Source: Kalmanozyma brasiliensis GHG001 (taxonomy: Eukaryota; Basidiomycota; Ustilaginomycetes; Ustilaginales). From it: a stretch of DNA of 64,000 nt. Shown here piece by piece: positions 1 to 10,142 of the stretch (the stretch's first letter is position 1; every line of letters starts with the position of its first letter). The stretch covers positions 1 to 64,000 of the forward strand of contig NW_015961954.1 of assembly GCF_000497045.1 (NCBI RefSeq), given 5' to 3'. The notes beneath the pieces were generated by a model. It did not search any database. It was not told the DNA's origin and saw only the letters and a list, made by a program, of their open reading frames with translations. Both the position numbers and the translations under genes were made by a program.

Positions 1-1671
1 CTGTGCCGTCTGACACAGGACTGGTCAGAACCGTCACTGACACTGCAGCACCTCAACTGCAGCCGGAACCTCAACTGGAGTGTTGGAACCTCCACCAACA
101 CCATCACGACCCAGCCAGCGATCACGCCAACGGCTCACCCGATCGCCCACAGCTCTACGCTGCCGTCAAGAACACTCACGGGGCGTAGGAGCTACACCTA
201 CACCACCAAGTTACGCCGCGCTGCCTCTGAACGGAGTGTTCAAAGGGTTAGTCGATAGCCGCCTCCCACTTCGGCAGAGCAACACTACCCTACGCCAAGC
301 TCGCTGATCTCGGCTTGCATTGCCTTGCCATTGCCAAAGTCAAGAGTTGAGCCTCGAGACGGCTATCAGGCACGCGTCCCCTTACAGGGAGCTGTGCCGG
401 TGCGTGGAGCTGGTCTTGGTGTCCTACGGTGTGGGAGAATGTCTAACGGTGTAGATGAATCTGGCGGTGAGTGGTCTAGTGCTCCACCGGTCCTTTACAG
501 CATGTATATAGTGGACGGCCCTTGTAGATTAGACGTCACTTCCCTAATTCAAGTACATTGTTCAAACCCTCCATACAACGTCTGTTGTCTCTGATTTATT
601 CCCAACATTGCTACTGTCATAGCAACATTGGTAAGCTACCTTTTGAAGCCTACTTGCCTACTGTTGATCTCCCACTGCTGCTATTGAGGGGTTGATTTCC
701 AATAGATACATGTATAACGCTTTGTGCATGTTGAAAATTGCAAGCCGGAAAAATAAAATCCGAAAAATTGGTGTCATTGTGAGAGGTTTGACTGAATCGC
801 GTCGGGAAATCGGAGCGTGATCGCAGGAAATTTCGTAACTGAAATGCGGCAGGCGCCTCCCGATTTGAGAAGAGGCGGAGTCAGAGAGCGCTGTGCTGTG
901 CCGTGTGACCTCAGCGGAAGAAAGCGAAGTGTTGGACTCGATTTTTCTCCTTTTCCATGAAATCACATCGTTTCTTCGGAAGCGTGCGAAAGAGAGAGAG
1001 AGAGAGGAAGCACGAAGACAGAGCGGCGTCATACTCTCCGGAGCTAGGAACCAGGTCGGCAGCGAGCTGCATTCGCAGATGGGACAAGGTTTGGTGCGAG
1101 TGCAACACCATCTTGTTTGCACCATACTTGCTACCTTCTCGTTCGACCGCAGCTCGCTCTCTATACCTTCTACTCTCAAAGCAGCGACCGTTGCGCTTTC
1201 TGTGGACGATCCTTGCGACAACTCAGTGACGGTGTCGAGCTCAATCTTGGCCGGTCGCTCTGTCGGAAGCACACCGTTCTTCTCTTCGGCAACTCCGGTC
1301 TCTGTGTATCTCTAGACTTGTCCTGTATCATCACCACCTACGCATCTCTCCAAAAGCTGCATCAGCATTCCCACGCTCGATACCCCTAGTCAGCAAAACG
1401 ACCCGCCCGCCTTCCGACGACGAACAGCTCTTTGACCCGAATAGACATCGATCGATCGGTCAAGTGCTTCGACACACGCGCCCCACCTCGACACACTTTC
1501 TTCACCAGCTCAGCCATCGTTGCTCGTATGTCAGCTCGGGACCATCACTAACACCTAGCTCGGACCGTCATATCAGCACTTAGGACGCCGCTGCCCTCGA
1601 TCTCCGATACGCGCAGCTCATCGATCGGCTAGGAGCTACCTCCTCCGTCCACTGAAGGAAGCTCGCTTGAA
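1..1671. other. No supported gene; leader region of CAF40
   Basis: Several open frames cross this stretch on both strands but none shows a recognisable domain or a convincing start. The left edge (1-250) has an open Ser/Thr-rich frame with no start inside the window, which could be the end of a truncated gene. A (GA)n run lies at 989-1006. From about 1100 to 1671 the plus strand is C/T-rich, as is common for leaders of highly expressed fungal genes, and it probably holds the CAF40 promoter and 5' UTR. Confidence 0.4.
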
Positions 1672-2922
1672 ATGGCCGGTCGACCTGGCACCGCAGGCAG
1701 CATGCAGAGTCGTATGCTTCACAGCCCTAGCCCCATGCTTGGCAACGGTCTCATCGACGGCGGCAACAATGCTAACACCAATTCGAATGGTGCTCCTCCT
1801 CCCGGCATGGGCGGATCTTTAGCCGGCGTTGACCTTGGGCCCTCGATGCTGTCTGCTGCTGGCCCCCCGCCCAATGCTGGACCCACGATGCCAGCAGGTA
1901 CCGGTCCTGGAGGCACGCCCACTACGGCACTCAGCGTCTACCACCTCATCACGCAGCTCTGCCAACGACCTGAACCCAACGCGACCTCGGCCACCAACCG
2001 CAAGCAGGGTTCCGCCTCGCCTCCTCCCTCTGCCAACACCGCTGATGGCGAAAGCAACAGCAAGAACGATGACACGCAGAACAGCAACGGAGACCGCGAA
2101 GGCGCCACCTCTCCCAGCGATCTCGACAGCCTGCCTGGATCCTCCGCTCAGCGTGAGCATGCACTGCTGGAGCTGAGCAAGAAGCGCGAACAATACGAGG
2201 ATCTCGCTCTCGTCCTTTGGCACAGCTTTGGTGTCATGTCGTCGCTGCTTCAGGAGATTGTCTCGGTCTACCCGCTCCTCTCTCCCCCTGCTCTGACGGC
2301 CCAAGCGAGCAACAGAGTCTGCAACGCCCTTGCACTTCTTCAATGCGTCGCCTCGCACAGCGAGACCCGCGGCCTATTCCTGCAAGCGCACATCCCGCTC
2401 TTCCTCTACCCGTTCCTCAACACCACCTCCAAGACGCGCCCCTTCGAGTACCTCCGCCTCACCTCGCTGGGCGTGATCGGCGCACTGGTCAAGCAGAACG
2501 ACAACTCGGACGTCATCACGTTCCTCCTATCGACCGAGATCATTCCGCTCTGCTTGCGCATCATGGAGACCGGCTCGGAGCTCAGCAAGACGGTCGCCAT
2601 TTTCATCGTGCAAAAGATCCTGCTAGACGACATGGGGTTGGCCTACATCTGCCAGACGTACGAGCGCTTCTATGCCGTGGGCACGGTGCTGAGCAACATG
2701 GTCAGCCAGATTGTCGAAAGCCAGGCGGTGAGGTTGCTCAAGCACGTTGTCAGGTGCTACCTGCGATTGAGCGACAACCCAAGGGCGAGGGAGGCGTTGC
2801 GGGCATGCCTGCCCGGCCCTTTGAGGGACGCCACGTTCAGCCAGCTGCTGAAGAACGATCACATCACCAAGAGATGTCTGGCGACACTGCTGTTGAACCT
2901 GTCGGATCGCGTGGAGCAGTGA
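1672..2922 (+). CDS. CAF40: CCR4-NOT complex subunit CAF40/CNOT9 (RCD1 family)
   Basis: This 416-residue intronless protein is the CNOT9/RCD1 subunit of the CCR4-NOT deadenylase, which works in mRNA decay and transcription control. The first 85 residues are Gly/Pro/Asn-rich and disordered. The armadillo-repeat core starts at YHLITQLCQ and includes family-typical stretches such as [36 protein letters not shown] and [19 protein letters not shown] at the end. A low-complexity insert of about 60 residues (Ser/Asn/Asp-rich) interrupts the core after the first helix, before [20 protein letters not shown]. The start is the first ATG of the frame. The core is very highly conserved in eukaryotes, so the family call is secure; the role is taken from the family. 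It converges on ATP23 downstream. Confidence 0.96.
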   Translation: MAGRPGTAGSMQSRMLHSPSPMLGNGLIDGGNNANTNSNGAPPPGMGGSLAGVDLGPSMLSAAGPPPNAGPTMPAGTGPGGTPTTALSVYHLITQLCQRPEPNATSATNRKQGSASPPPSANTADGESNSKNDDTQNSNGDREGATSPSDLDSLPGSSAQREHALLELSKKREQYEDLALVLWHSFGVMSSLLQEIVSVYPLLSPPALTAQASNRVCNALALLQCVASHSETRGLFLQAHIPLFLYPFLNTTSKTRPFEYLRLTSLGVIGALVKQNDNSDVITFLLSTEIIPLCLRIMETGSELSKTVAIFIVQKILLDDMGLAYICQTYERFYAVGTVLSNMVSQIVESQAVRLLKHVVRCYLRLSDNPRAREALRACLPGPLRDATFSQLLKNDHITKRCLATLLLNLSDRVEQ

Positions 2923-3267
2923 TGCCGGAAACGACGCAGCTTTCCGACTCGCACTCGTCGCCGTCAAGGAAAGACTCGCGTTTCTACAGCAAGCTCACGG
3001 CGCATCGCTGGAGCATCAGCACGAACCCTTATACAAGCACGTACAAGGCAATGCACACCAGTTTCGACACCGTCGCCTACGAGCAGATCCCGCAAAAAGC
3101 GTAAGCCGCGAGCAGAGATCGTTGCTGTCCCGCCGCCCTTACACCACTTGTTCAACGTAATGCCCTTTTCTATTCGCAGCCAGTGCTCAGATAATGACAA
3201 ATGTCGTACGGACTGTTGCGGCCGGTGTGATTGCGTCCATAACTATGAGGGTGTTTGAAGACTCGGC

Positions 3268-4007
3268 TCAGTAGATCTGTGAAAAGAAGAGCAAGTCGGC
3301 GCGTTAGTGACCTCCTCTCTCAACCCACCGTCTCGACTCGTCAAATGCAAACTCACCTCGTCAAACGGCCTTGTGTCGCCGAAACAACTCTCAAACACCT
3401 CGTCCACCACCCTCTCGGCCTTGTCCTGATCGCCACCGCAGTCCGGATTCGCCATGATGCTCATCACTGCTCTCCTCTTGACACACGTCTGATGTTGCAG
3501 CTTGAAGGCGTAGTTCTTCCTTGTGTACTCTCTGCCGAAGCCGCAGTCACCGCTGAGGCTGTTGGCGCGGATCTCGGAGCAGGCAAGATGCCTCAGATTT
3601 GTCCAGTCGACGAGGAATCGGCAATGGTCGTACCAGTGTACCATTTCGTGCGAGAGCGTGTCTTCGAGATGCGACTTGTTCATAATGCGGTTCGAGCAGA
3701 TGAGGATCGAAGAGTGGCTGGTAGGCTCGCCAGGGATCGAGGGCGAGAAGCCGCCTGCTGTGTCGGGCGGACACGGCGCAATGACGAGTTTCGGCTGGGA
3801 CGGTGGTGATGGGCTTGAGGATGACGAAGATGTCGGTGCGGGGAGGGGTGATGTCGGATTGCAATCAAGCAGGGTGAGGTGTTTCGACATGAATCGGACC
3901 ATGGGCGAAGTGCGGAAGAGCTGATCGGTCCATTGCTCGCATCGTTCGCGCTCGGCGGTCTCTTGCTTGGTCTCGAGATGAGGGGGTGTCGGTATTGTTG
4001 CTGGCAT
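3268..4007 (-). CDS. ATP23: Mitochondrial inner membrane metalloprotease ATP23
   Basis: Two exons in transcript order: 4007-3357 and 3276-3268, with an 80-nt intron (GTGAGT donor, CTAAC branch site, CAG acceptor). The product is 219 residues. The zinc-protease motif is HEMVH at residues 120-124, followed by WYDHCRF; the Cys-rich stretch around residues 145-190 (RHLACSEIRANSLSGDCGF) is typical of the family. ATP23 processes the Atp6 precursor and helps F1Fo assembly in the intermembrane space. Splicing is chosen because family members end in DTRPFDEIY: exon 1 ends at DTRPFDE and the last exon adds only Ile-Tyr-stop. Reading through the intron would give an unrelated 37-residue tail. The gene is divergent from the alpha/beta hydrolase at 4403. 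Confidence 0.93.
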
Positions 4008-4402
4008 TGTGCTGTGGATTCGAGCGAGGATGAGTGGGAGCGTGGGTGGTGTTGGTCGCCGTCAAGAAGAAACGAGAAGAAGCCTCCACCGGAACCCTGG
4101 CATTGGTCTGCAGGCTAATTTTGGGGCCAGGAGGCGGTGTGTTAGACCAGAAGCGATTCAGGGTCCTGCAGCGGCTGAGCTTACAAAATTGGGCCCGTGA
4201 CCGGCACAGCACTTCTTTGCTCGCTATCATCACACTTCTGCCCGCCTCGACAACGTCACACTCGGCATTCTTCCGACAACGAGCGCAACGGTCACTCCGA
4301 TTGATTCGCAGGACTTTCTCTTAGTATCAGTCACGATCTCAGTACCGGTAGACGGTTGATCCGAAGAAGCACAGCATCGACGGTTTGCTTTCTCACGCCA
4401 CG
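4008..4402. promoter_or_regulatory. Divergent intergenic region ATP23 / hydrolase
   Basis: These 395 bases separate two start codons on opposite strands and must hold both promoters. I see no clear TATA box or repeat. Confidence 0.5.
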
Positions 4403-5608
4403 ATGGGTTACCTCCCCTCTTTCGGATCCATCGTCCGCGTCGTCGGCGGTGTGTTGGCAGTCGGTCTCGTCTCTACCGCTGGACTTCTCTACCGATATCA
4501 AACGTCACTCATCTATCCAGCTGGCTTCCCAGCGGGGTCCAAAGCCGAGGTCAATACTCCTGATGAATACGATCTGCCGTACATCGAGGAGGAGCTCATC
4601 ACACCGGACTCGGAGCGCATACGCATCTTTGTCATGCTGCAAGGTACCAAGCTCGCCACACGGAGACCCACGCCCAAGATACAAGAGGTCGACGACGAGA
4701 AGCCTCCGCAGATCGAACGGAAGTCGACACCAACACAGACGGGCATGGTACCATTAGACGTGGTCGACGCCGATCTAGCGTCCCAGCGCCCCACTGTTCT
4801 GTTTCTCCATGCAAACGCCGGCAACATGGGTCACCGACTACCACTAGCAGCCGTCTTCTACAAGCGCTTTGGCTGCAACGTCATCATGCTCAGCTACCGT
4901 GGGTACGGCTTCTCCTCTGGCAAAGCCAACGAGCGCGGCATCAAGATCGACACACAGACCACACTCGACTACATTCGCTCTCACCCGTCTCTCTCCTCGA
5001 CGATCCTGGTTGCGTATGGACAGAGCATCGGTGGAGCGGTAGCTATTGACCTCGCCGCACGCAACCCAGCCTCGGTGCACGCGCTTGTCCTCGAAAACAC
5101 CTTCCTCAGCATCCCCGAACTCATCCCGCACGTCCTGCCGCCCGTACGGCCATTTGTCTTCCTCTGTCGAGAGTTCTGGAACTCGGGCATCATTATTGGC
5201 AAAATCTCAACCAAAGTACCCACGCTCTTCCTGTCGGGAAGGCAGGACGAGCTGGTGCCTCCCGCCCACATGGACGCCCTCTTTGAACGCTGCAACAGCA
5301 AGGTCAAGGTCAAGAAGGAGTTCCGCGACGGAACTCATAACGATACTTGCATCAAGAGCGGCTATTTTGAGGCGATCGGCGAGTTCTTGATGGCGCATGT
5401 AGTCGGGCTAGTGCGTGACAAGGCGGCGACGGCGACGGGAGAGAAGCTCGACCACGAATCGACGGGCGGTGCGAAGAAGGACAGCGAGGACGAGTCGGAT
5501 GGCTGGGATAGGATGAGCCATTCCGAGGTCAAAGACGAGCTTAAGATGGGCGAAGTCAAGGAGAAGGATGCCGATGCGCCCACCCTGAGCAAGGCACCGA
5601 AGTTGTGA
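4403..5608 (+). CDS. Membrane-anchored alpha/beta hydrolase, ABHD13/Bem46 type
   Basis: A 401-residue intronless protein. An N-terminal hydrophobic helix (about residues 8-30, SIVRVVGGVLAVGLVSTAGLL) should anchor it in a membrane. The fold then matches the Bem46/ABHD13 family: oxyanion region LHANAGNMGHR, nucleophile Ser208 in YGQSIGG, acid Asp282 in GRQDELVPP and His312 in GTHNDT. A polar insert of about 55 residues (around 85-140, Lys/Pro/Thr-rich) interrupts the early fold, and the tail after residue 340 is charged and disordered. The ATG at 4403 is the first in the frame; the six codons before it start with TTG. The substrate is unknown for most family members, though Bem46 has been linked to polarity in fungi. 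It diverges from ATP23. Confidence 0.9.
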   Translation: MGYLPSFGSIVRVVGGVLAVGLVSTAGLLYRYQTSLIYPAGFPAGSKAEVNTPDEYDLPYIEEELITPDSERIRIFVMLQGTKLATRRPTPKIQEVDDEKPPQIERKSTPTQTGMVPLDVVDADLASQRPTVLFLHANAGNMGHRLPLAAVFYKRFGCNVIMLSYRGYGFSSGKANERGIKIDTQTTLDYIRSHPSLSSTILVAYGQSIGGAVAIDLAARNPASVHALVLENTFLSIPELIPHVLPPVRPFVFLCREFWNSGIIIGKISTKVPTLFLSGRQDELVPPAHMDALFERCNSKVKVKKEFRDGTHNDTCIKSGYFEAIGEFLMAHVVGLVRDKAATATGEKLDHESTGGAKKDSEDESDGWDRMSHSEVKDELKMGEVKEKDADAPTLSKAPKL

Positions 5609-6230
5609 GGAGCTGTCTTCTGTGGATGCATGCCAAATCGACCATCTTTGCCATCCCTCGATCTGATGAGCTTGGGCTTGAGTTCTACGTGCTAGAAGAC
5701 ATGCACTCCCGCTGTAACACAGCACAAATGCTGACCTCAAGAGGAACAGACGTCGAATGATTCCAAGTATGCTCGTCACTGACGCTGACCTGCCATCGCC
5801 GATGTGACCACCAACGCTATCGTGATCTGCTACCGAACCCCACAAGCTCGCCAAAACCTTAATTCGCCGTTTCCCCGCAAAAAAGAACACCTGTCACGAC
5901 CGCCGTGTCTTCCGCACTTGTCTTCGCCCGAGAACTTGTTCACTCTCCGACTGTATTGACCTCGCTCCGCTTTGCGGACTGTCGTGTGCGATTCACTGCG
6001 CTCAGATCATGTCTTCCGTGCGGTCGGTGATGCCTGCTTGACCGAGGGCAGCGAGTTTATGAACGCAAGTTGCACCGCCATGTTCTTACGCCATGCTGTG
6101 GGCTCACCGCCAAGGGGACCGATTGCCCTAGCCGAGCGTGTTGTCTGAGCGAGCTCCGCGTTGAGACGTGCGTCAGACCGAGTCTCTCGTGAGCTACGAC
6201 CACCAACATCATCAAGACTGACGGCCCATC
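5609..6230. other. Intergenic, hydrolase 3' end and dehydrogenase promoter
   Basis: This stretch of 622 bases holds the 3' flank of the hydrolase and the upstream region of the alcohol dehydrogenase. No further gene or repeat was seen. Confidence 0.5.
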
Positions 6231-7681
6231 ATGACGCAAATACTCGAAGCCAAAGCGCTCGTCGTCGATGAAGCCAAGGGACCATTCAAGCTGGTCGACA
6301 TCCAGCTCGATCTTGCCGAGCTTCAGTCGGACGAGGTGATTGTCCGGTTTAAACACACAGGTGTATGGTGAGTGGTCCGCCTTCAGTTCTTTGCTGCTCA
6401 GACCTGTCACTGACCCACTCGAGGCAACAGCCACACCGACATCAACTCTCGCAACCTGGCCACACCCGACCTTCTGCCCTGCATCTACGGCCACGAGGGA
6501 GCCGGCGTGGTCGAGCATCTGTCGAGCACCTTCAGTGGCGATCTGAAAGTGGGCGATTCGGTACTGGCGAGCTTCTGCAGCTGTGGCGGCTGTAACAACT
6601 GTCTGTCCAGTCGTCCGGCCTACTGCGACATCTTTGTTCCTATGAACCTCGTCAACTACACCAAGGACATGCAGCATGTCACTGTCCCTTACACTGCGCA
6701 AGACGGCAGCAAAGGCGAGGCGCAGATCAAGTACTTTGGCCAGAGCTCCTTCTCCAGCCGCATGGCTGTCACCGACCGCAGCCTGACCAAGGTGAGCGCC
6801 AATGCCCCCACCAAGCTGGTCTGCGCCCTGGCCTGCGGCTTCCAGACGGGCTTCGCAACCGTCTTTGAAAAAGCGCCCTCGGACCAGCCTCGCTCGTTTG
6901 AGCTGTTCGATTCCGCTGGCGTCCCTATCCCTGCTTCTGCACGAACGTCATCCCGTTACGAGCGCAGTCAGCAGACCCTTCTCGTGACCGGCATGGGCGG
7001 TGTCGGCCTGGGCGCCATCTACGGCGGCAAGACGCTCGGGTTTGGCGCCATCATCGCGTGCGATCTCAACGACAGCCGGCTCGAGCTTGCCAAAGAAATT
7101 GGCGCCACTCATGTGATCAATGTCAAAGGTCTGGATACGGCGGCATTTGCGGCCAAGGTGAAGGAATGCAGCGCTGATGGGAGGGGTGCTTCCTTGGCGA
7201 TTGAGGCGAGCGGGTCGCCGGTTGCGATCGGGAATGCGATCATGGCGCTCGCGGTGGGAGGCAGGTCGGTGGTGGTTGGCGCGCCGCCGCCGGAGGCTCC
7301 GCTGCCCGTGCCTCACGCTTACATCTTGGTAGGTCACAGCAACGGAATGATTCGAGGAAGGAAAGTCGCTGACATTGTGAGTGCCTGTTTGGGTTCTACA
7401 GGCGCAAGCAGCCTCGGTCGAGGGCCTTCTCATGGGTCAGTGAACCATCAGATCCTTCTTCCCACTTCTCAGCTGCCAGATCTGACGTCTTCCGCGATTT
7501 CCCTCGAACAGGCAACTCCGTGCCCTCCATTACGCTCCCCTATCTGGTGAGCAAGCTCGAGGCTGGCGAGCTCCAATTCCTCGAAAAGATGGTGGCGGTC
7601 TACCAGCCTGCCGACATGAACAAGGCGGTCGAGGATCAGGAGAGCGGGCGCGTCATCAAGCCTGTCATTGAGTGGGCCTAG
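6231..7681 (+). CDS. Zinc-dependent alcohol dehydrogenase (MDR superfamily)
   Basis: Four exons: 6231-6367, 6431-7376, 7402-7435 and 7512-7681, giving 428 residues. The introns are 63, 25 and 76 nt, the second being unusually short. The junctions restore the catalytic-zinc motif GVCHTD (Cys46) and the tail ...GLLMGNSVPSITLPYLVSKL. Other marks are GHEGAGVVE, the structural zinc site CSCGGCNNC with a fourth Cys eight residues on, and the NAD-binding turn GMGGVGLGAIYGG. The closest style is aryl/benzyl-alcohol dehydrogenase-like enzymes; the substrate cannot be read from sequence. A polar insert of about 25 residues precedes the Rossmann strand. Reading through the second and third introns gives a premature stop near 7550. 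The 25-base second intron is below normal spliceosome limits, so the 7377-7511 region may be spliced differently. Confidence 0.85.
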
Positions 7682-7858
7682 ATCACAAACTCGCAATGGA
7701 AAGGAATGCGTGTGCTTCTGCTTTGCTTCAACGATGAGAAATTGAGGACCCAAAAGGTGCACTTTGAATTCGAGGCGCAGCGGAGGGGCATGTCCAAGAT
7801 GGCAAGCTGCGTCCTGTTCTTGACCCTGCACCCATTGTGTGATACGCCGTGCATACGT

Positions 7859-8574
7859 CTAGGAAGGGCACGTGCCGTTGCCCTGGATCAACGTCGCATT
7901 CAGCCCCTGTGCGACCGCCTCGATGGAACTGGAGTGCGCGACGTCGAAGATCTTGTACGCCGGTCCGGGCTTGTCGAAGCAGTACCTGCCCGTGAAGGTG
8001 ATAAACGTCGCCTTGCCCGCACAGATCGATTCGACCCGCAGGTCCTCCGTGTAGCTGCCGAAGAGCACCACCTCATCGGGCGGGTCGTCGGCCACGGCAC
8101 CCGTCACGTTGATGGGACCGTTGACCAGGTGCCACTGAAGCTCGAGCAGGGTCGGCTTGGCAGTGTACTTGATCAGCTGCTCGTGCAGGATCGTGCCTGC
8201 AAAGTCAATCTCGCGGATCGAACCGACGGTGTTGTCCGGCCCGACGGTGCGGTTGGGCGGCAGTCCGATCTGAAGTGTACGACAAAGCACTTTGGTCGTC
8301 AGCGTGGGCGAAGGGCAGGAGATATGAAGAAAGCGATCGGGATACTCACATACCACACCTCGTCGTAGAACGAGCCCACTTTGGCGTAGAACTCTTTCGC
8401 AGGGACGTCATACCGCGCTGTGAAGAATTCGAAGCCTGGGGTGGTGCCGGCGGGACATTCGGGGTCCCTGTAATAAGGAGGGTTCTTGTTTCGTGCCGCC
8501 AGCTCGGTCGCCGGGACAGGACTGGTTGCGCCCAGCAGAGGAAGTAGCGCTGTGAGGAGTGCGAATGACCACAT
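7859..8574 (-). CDS. Small secreted protein, function unknown
   Basis: Two exons in transcript order: 8574-8350 and 8269-7859, with an 80-nt intron (GTGAGT...CAG), giving 211 residues. The N-terminus is a clear signal peptide (WSFALLTALLPLLGATS). The mature part has four Cys (one near residue 40, two around 155-170, one third from the end) that could pair as two disulfides, and four N-glycosylation sequons (NRT, NVT, NAT, NGT). No enzyme family was recognised. It converges on the dehydrogenase and has a TATA palindrome about 65 bases upstream. Small size, signal peptide and even Cys number fit the broad class of smut secreted proteins, some of which are effectors, but that role is inference. 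Confidence 0.82.
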
Positions 8575-8635
8575 TGTCGAGACTTGAATTGCGAAACGCA
8601 GGGGGAACGATGCACCTAGATGGCGCACGCAGCGA

Positions 8636-8645
8636 CCTTATAAGG
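8636..8645 (-). promoter_or_regulatory. Palindromic TATA element
   Basis: A perfect 10-base palindrome, CCTTATAAGG, lies about 62-71 bases upstream of the secreted protein's start codon. It is the only TATA-like word close to this gene, at a workable spacing for a short 5' UTR. Confidence 0.5.
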
Positions 8646-10142
8646 CTTGTCGGAGGGCCGCGGTCGGCCTGCAGATCATCGTCGCACAATTACATCCGAT
8701 GGCATGGCGGTCTCACTTATGGAGCTCAGCCAGCTGCCAAAACAGCCGACTGGGCCATCAAACGAGGCTCAACGCAGCGGGCTCGGACTCATACGGGCAC
8801 GATGATGGCTGCTGCGCTTGGACTGAACAACAAATGCAAGCGAGATCGTCGCTCAGTGCCGAAGTAGGCTAATGGTATTCAGCCGAGGTCGGGAGCTCAC
8901 TGCTATCGTTGAACTTCGGACTGCGGCGAACAGAGCAGCAGCGCGGATAGCCGAACTTGCAGCTCTATCTTGTTTGCAGCACGGTGGTCAACTGACCTGC
9001 AGCGCATAAATCTATCAAAGTGGAACAAAGGAAGTCGGACTTGCTCTTGTTTATCTTATCGGATGATATGGTCACGAGGAGAAGGGGCACTAGGGAGCGG
9101 ATAGCGCGGTTACAGCGCGTCCACGTCCATACAGAAAGTCGATGGGAGGGTAAGAGCCTCAGCGCGAACGACAGTTCCAGGGAAGGCACACGCTGTGAGC
9201 TGAATGGATACCCGACTAGAGCCAAATTTACCCTCATGTTGCCCCGTTACGGAGCTGGTACGCAGAGAAGGCCAACGATGTCAAACAGGGTCGCGGCAAG
9301 CGCGTCTATGCATGCCATACACAGATACTGGGCCGCAGGTTGAGGTATCTCTGGATGCCGATCCAGCCGCGCGAAGCGCGGTCCTACTGCTCTGGCTCCT
9401 CCTTGTTTTCGCGTCCGCCGGCACCCCTTCAAGCCTTGAACCCTTGCCGCATGACCTCCTTTTCCCGCGTGGATAGTCTCTGATACCGTAGAGCCGCGAC
9501 GATCTGCTGCCTTGCCACTGTTCCGGGTCGGTATCGCAGCTCAGAAGCTGTCCTGCCTTGTCGCGCACATATGCAATACGCTAAGCTGGCAGAGCTTGAG
9601 CCTTCTGATCTCGGCAGCCGCAATGACAGTTCTACCACAGACAAAGAACCAAGAGGATCTCTATCAATTCCGCACTCCGCTCTCGCATCAACAATGCAGG
9701 CGAATTGCCACCTTGCTCTCATTGGTTGCCCCCGCGCTTGTACCTGAACCTTGTTGTCTGAGCGGGTTGCCCTTGTGCCCCGTCTTTTTGTCCTTGCCGC
9801 GGTCACTATCTCTGCTCTACCAGGGCCGGCTATCAAGCTCGATTGCTCCACTCGAAGCTCAAGCCGGACCTCGAATGCTGACCTCGTTCCTGAACGACAA
9901 CGATCTTGCTGCGCTTTGTATATATGTAGCGTGGCCGCTTGGCTGCCCCACGATCAATGCCGTCCGTCTCCCCCCACCGGTCCTTATTCTGAGCATTCCA
10001 CATCGCCGCTCCGCCGCTCGACACACCAGGCACCATCTTCAGCGTCCGCGACCGCACCATCAAGACCTGCGCCTCTCGTTGGTCTCATACCCCTGTCCAC
10101 TTCCATTCACGACAGTAAGGACTGCTCCCGTCGCACAGACGC
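8646..10142. other. Long divergent intergenic region
   Basis: About 1.5 kb between the secreted protein and the permease starts. Open frames here look like chance. A TATATAT word at 9919-9925 lies 218 bases before the permease ATG and could be its TATA box with a long leader. Nothing else stands out. Confidence 0.45.

Noticed and set aside
658..1272. 204-codon minus-strand frame
   Set aside because: It starts with a non-ATG codon, overlaps another long frame on the plus strand and has no domain or protein-like composition.
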